Below, one piece after another: positions 15,100 through 15,456 of a stretch of DNA of 15,456 nt. Location: positions 1 through 15,456 of the forward strand of contig CAYSFT010000052.1 in the NCBI GenBank assembly GCA_964430755.1, given 5' to 3'. This DNA is from Flemingiibacterium sp964430755. GTDB lineage: Bacteria > Bacillota > Clostridia > Oscillospirales > CAG-272. Position numbers and translations under genes: made by a program. A model generated the notes under the pieces. The model did no database searches. It had not been told where the DNA came from and saw only the letters and a program-made list of their open reading frames with translations. How positions within the stretch are numbered: position 1 is the stretch's first letter; each line of letters opens with the position of its first letter.

Positions 15100-15153
15100 C
15101 CTGCGACCTCCCGTAAAAAGTGTGTTATATTTAGGTATACTTATCTACTTTAT

Positions 15154-15182
15154 AGTATAACATGAATTTTTATTAATATCAA
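15154..15182 (-). promoter_or_regulatory. Sigma-A promoter for the pseudouridine synthase-DUF3810 operon
   Basis: On the minus strand: -35 TTGATA (15177-15182), a 17-bp AT-rich spacer and -10 TATACT (15154-15159). Start would be near 15147, giving a leader of roughly 48 nt to the GGAGGT-preceded ATG. Confidence 0.8.
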
Positions 15183-15221
15183 GAGATTAATGTGAAAAAA
15201 TAAATTTTCTCATCACAAAAC

Positions 15222-15456
15222 TAACTTCAGCCGCTGTATGCGGCGTTTCTGCGCGAAAGAAGCAACGAAGGCGCAAGCGGGGCGTCGAGGACGTCGCCCC
15301 CTACAAAAATCACGAACGGTCATAGCTAACAAAGCGAATCCGGAGCCGTCAGGCGGAGTTGAGCGCGAACCGAGCGCACCTGCGCCAAAGAAGCAATGAA
15401 GCCATTGAGCCGCCGACGAAGCTGGCGGCGTACGAGCGGTCACAGCTGACAAAGCG
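15222..15456 (+). repeat. Composite repeat mosaic at the right edge (hairpin module, TGTAGGGG-type half, family C tandem)
   Basis: Positions 15222-15258 (ACTAACTTCAGCCGC, then GCGGCGTTTCTGC) match 258-300 in reverse complement. Positions 15280-15303 contain GGGGCGTC/GACGTCGCCCC followed by CTACA, related to the inner unit at 2051-2100. Positions 15319-15380 are a family C copy, and from 15399 a second copy begins and is cut by the window end, so C is tandem here. The order of modules differs from that at the left edge. No gene is supported. Confidence 0.8.

Noticed and set aside
15213..15452. Minus-strand frame sharing a GSRSTPPDGSGFALL peptide with another at 12648-13019
   Set aside because: The shared peptide is a translation of family C repeat DNA; both frames cross unrelated flanking sequence and lack start signals.

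Overview
The window looks like chromosome from an uncultured, probably gut-associated member of the Bacillota (Clostridia, Oscillospirales-like). The evidence is a complete WalRK-YycHI type operon, a Gram-positive style pair of tRNA/rRNA methyltransferase genes, strong GGAGG ribosome binding sites, consensus sigma-A promoters, and many intergenic palindromic repeats of the kind common in such genomes. The phylum-level placement is fairly safe; the order-level placement is inference.

Layout. A repeat mosaic (46-300) precedes a plus-strand unit of tRNA-Glu(CTC) and murJ, the lipid II flippase gene. All other protein genes lie on the minus strand. From the right end they are: an RluA-family pseudouridine synthase overlapping a DUF3810 membrane metalloprotease-like gene; a secreted protein with a degenerate NodB (polysaccharide deacetylase) domain; walR; walK; a 444-bp repeat block; yycH-like; yycI-like; a terminator; murA; a terminator; a 600-bp repeat block; a TrmN6-like methyltransferase; and rsmI, which converges on murJ across a nested palindrome.

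The theme is the cell envelope. MurA makes the first committed peptidoglycan precursor, MurJ flips finished lipid II, and WalRK with YycH/YycI senses and controls wall metabolism. The NodB-like protein is probably an exported wall-associated factor that has lost its metal ligands. TrmN6-like, RsmI and the RluA-family enzyme modify tRNA and rRNA.

The most unusual aspect is the intergenic DNA. At least three repeat families (called A, B and C here) plus smaller modules fill nearly every long gap. They occur in both orientations and in shuffled order, and one array sits inside the walK-yycH interval. Family B occurs as two inverted copies of exactly the same 192-bp length, with sharply bounded conserved blocks that do not behave like coding sequence. 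I see no CRISPR array, transposase, phage gene or defence system.
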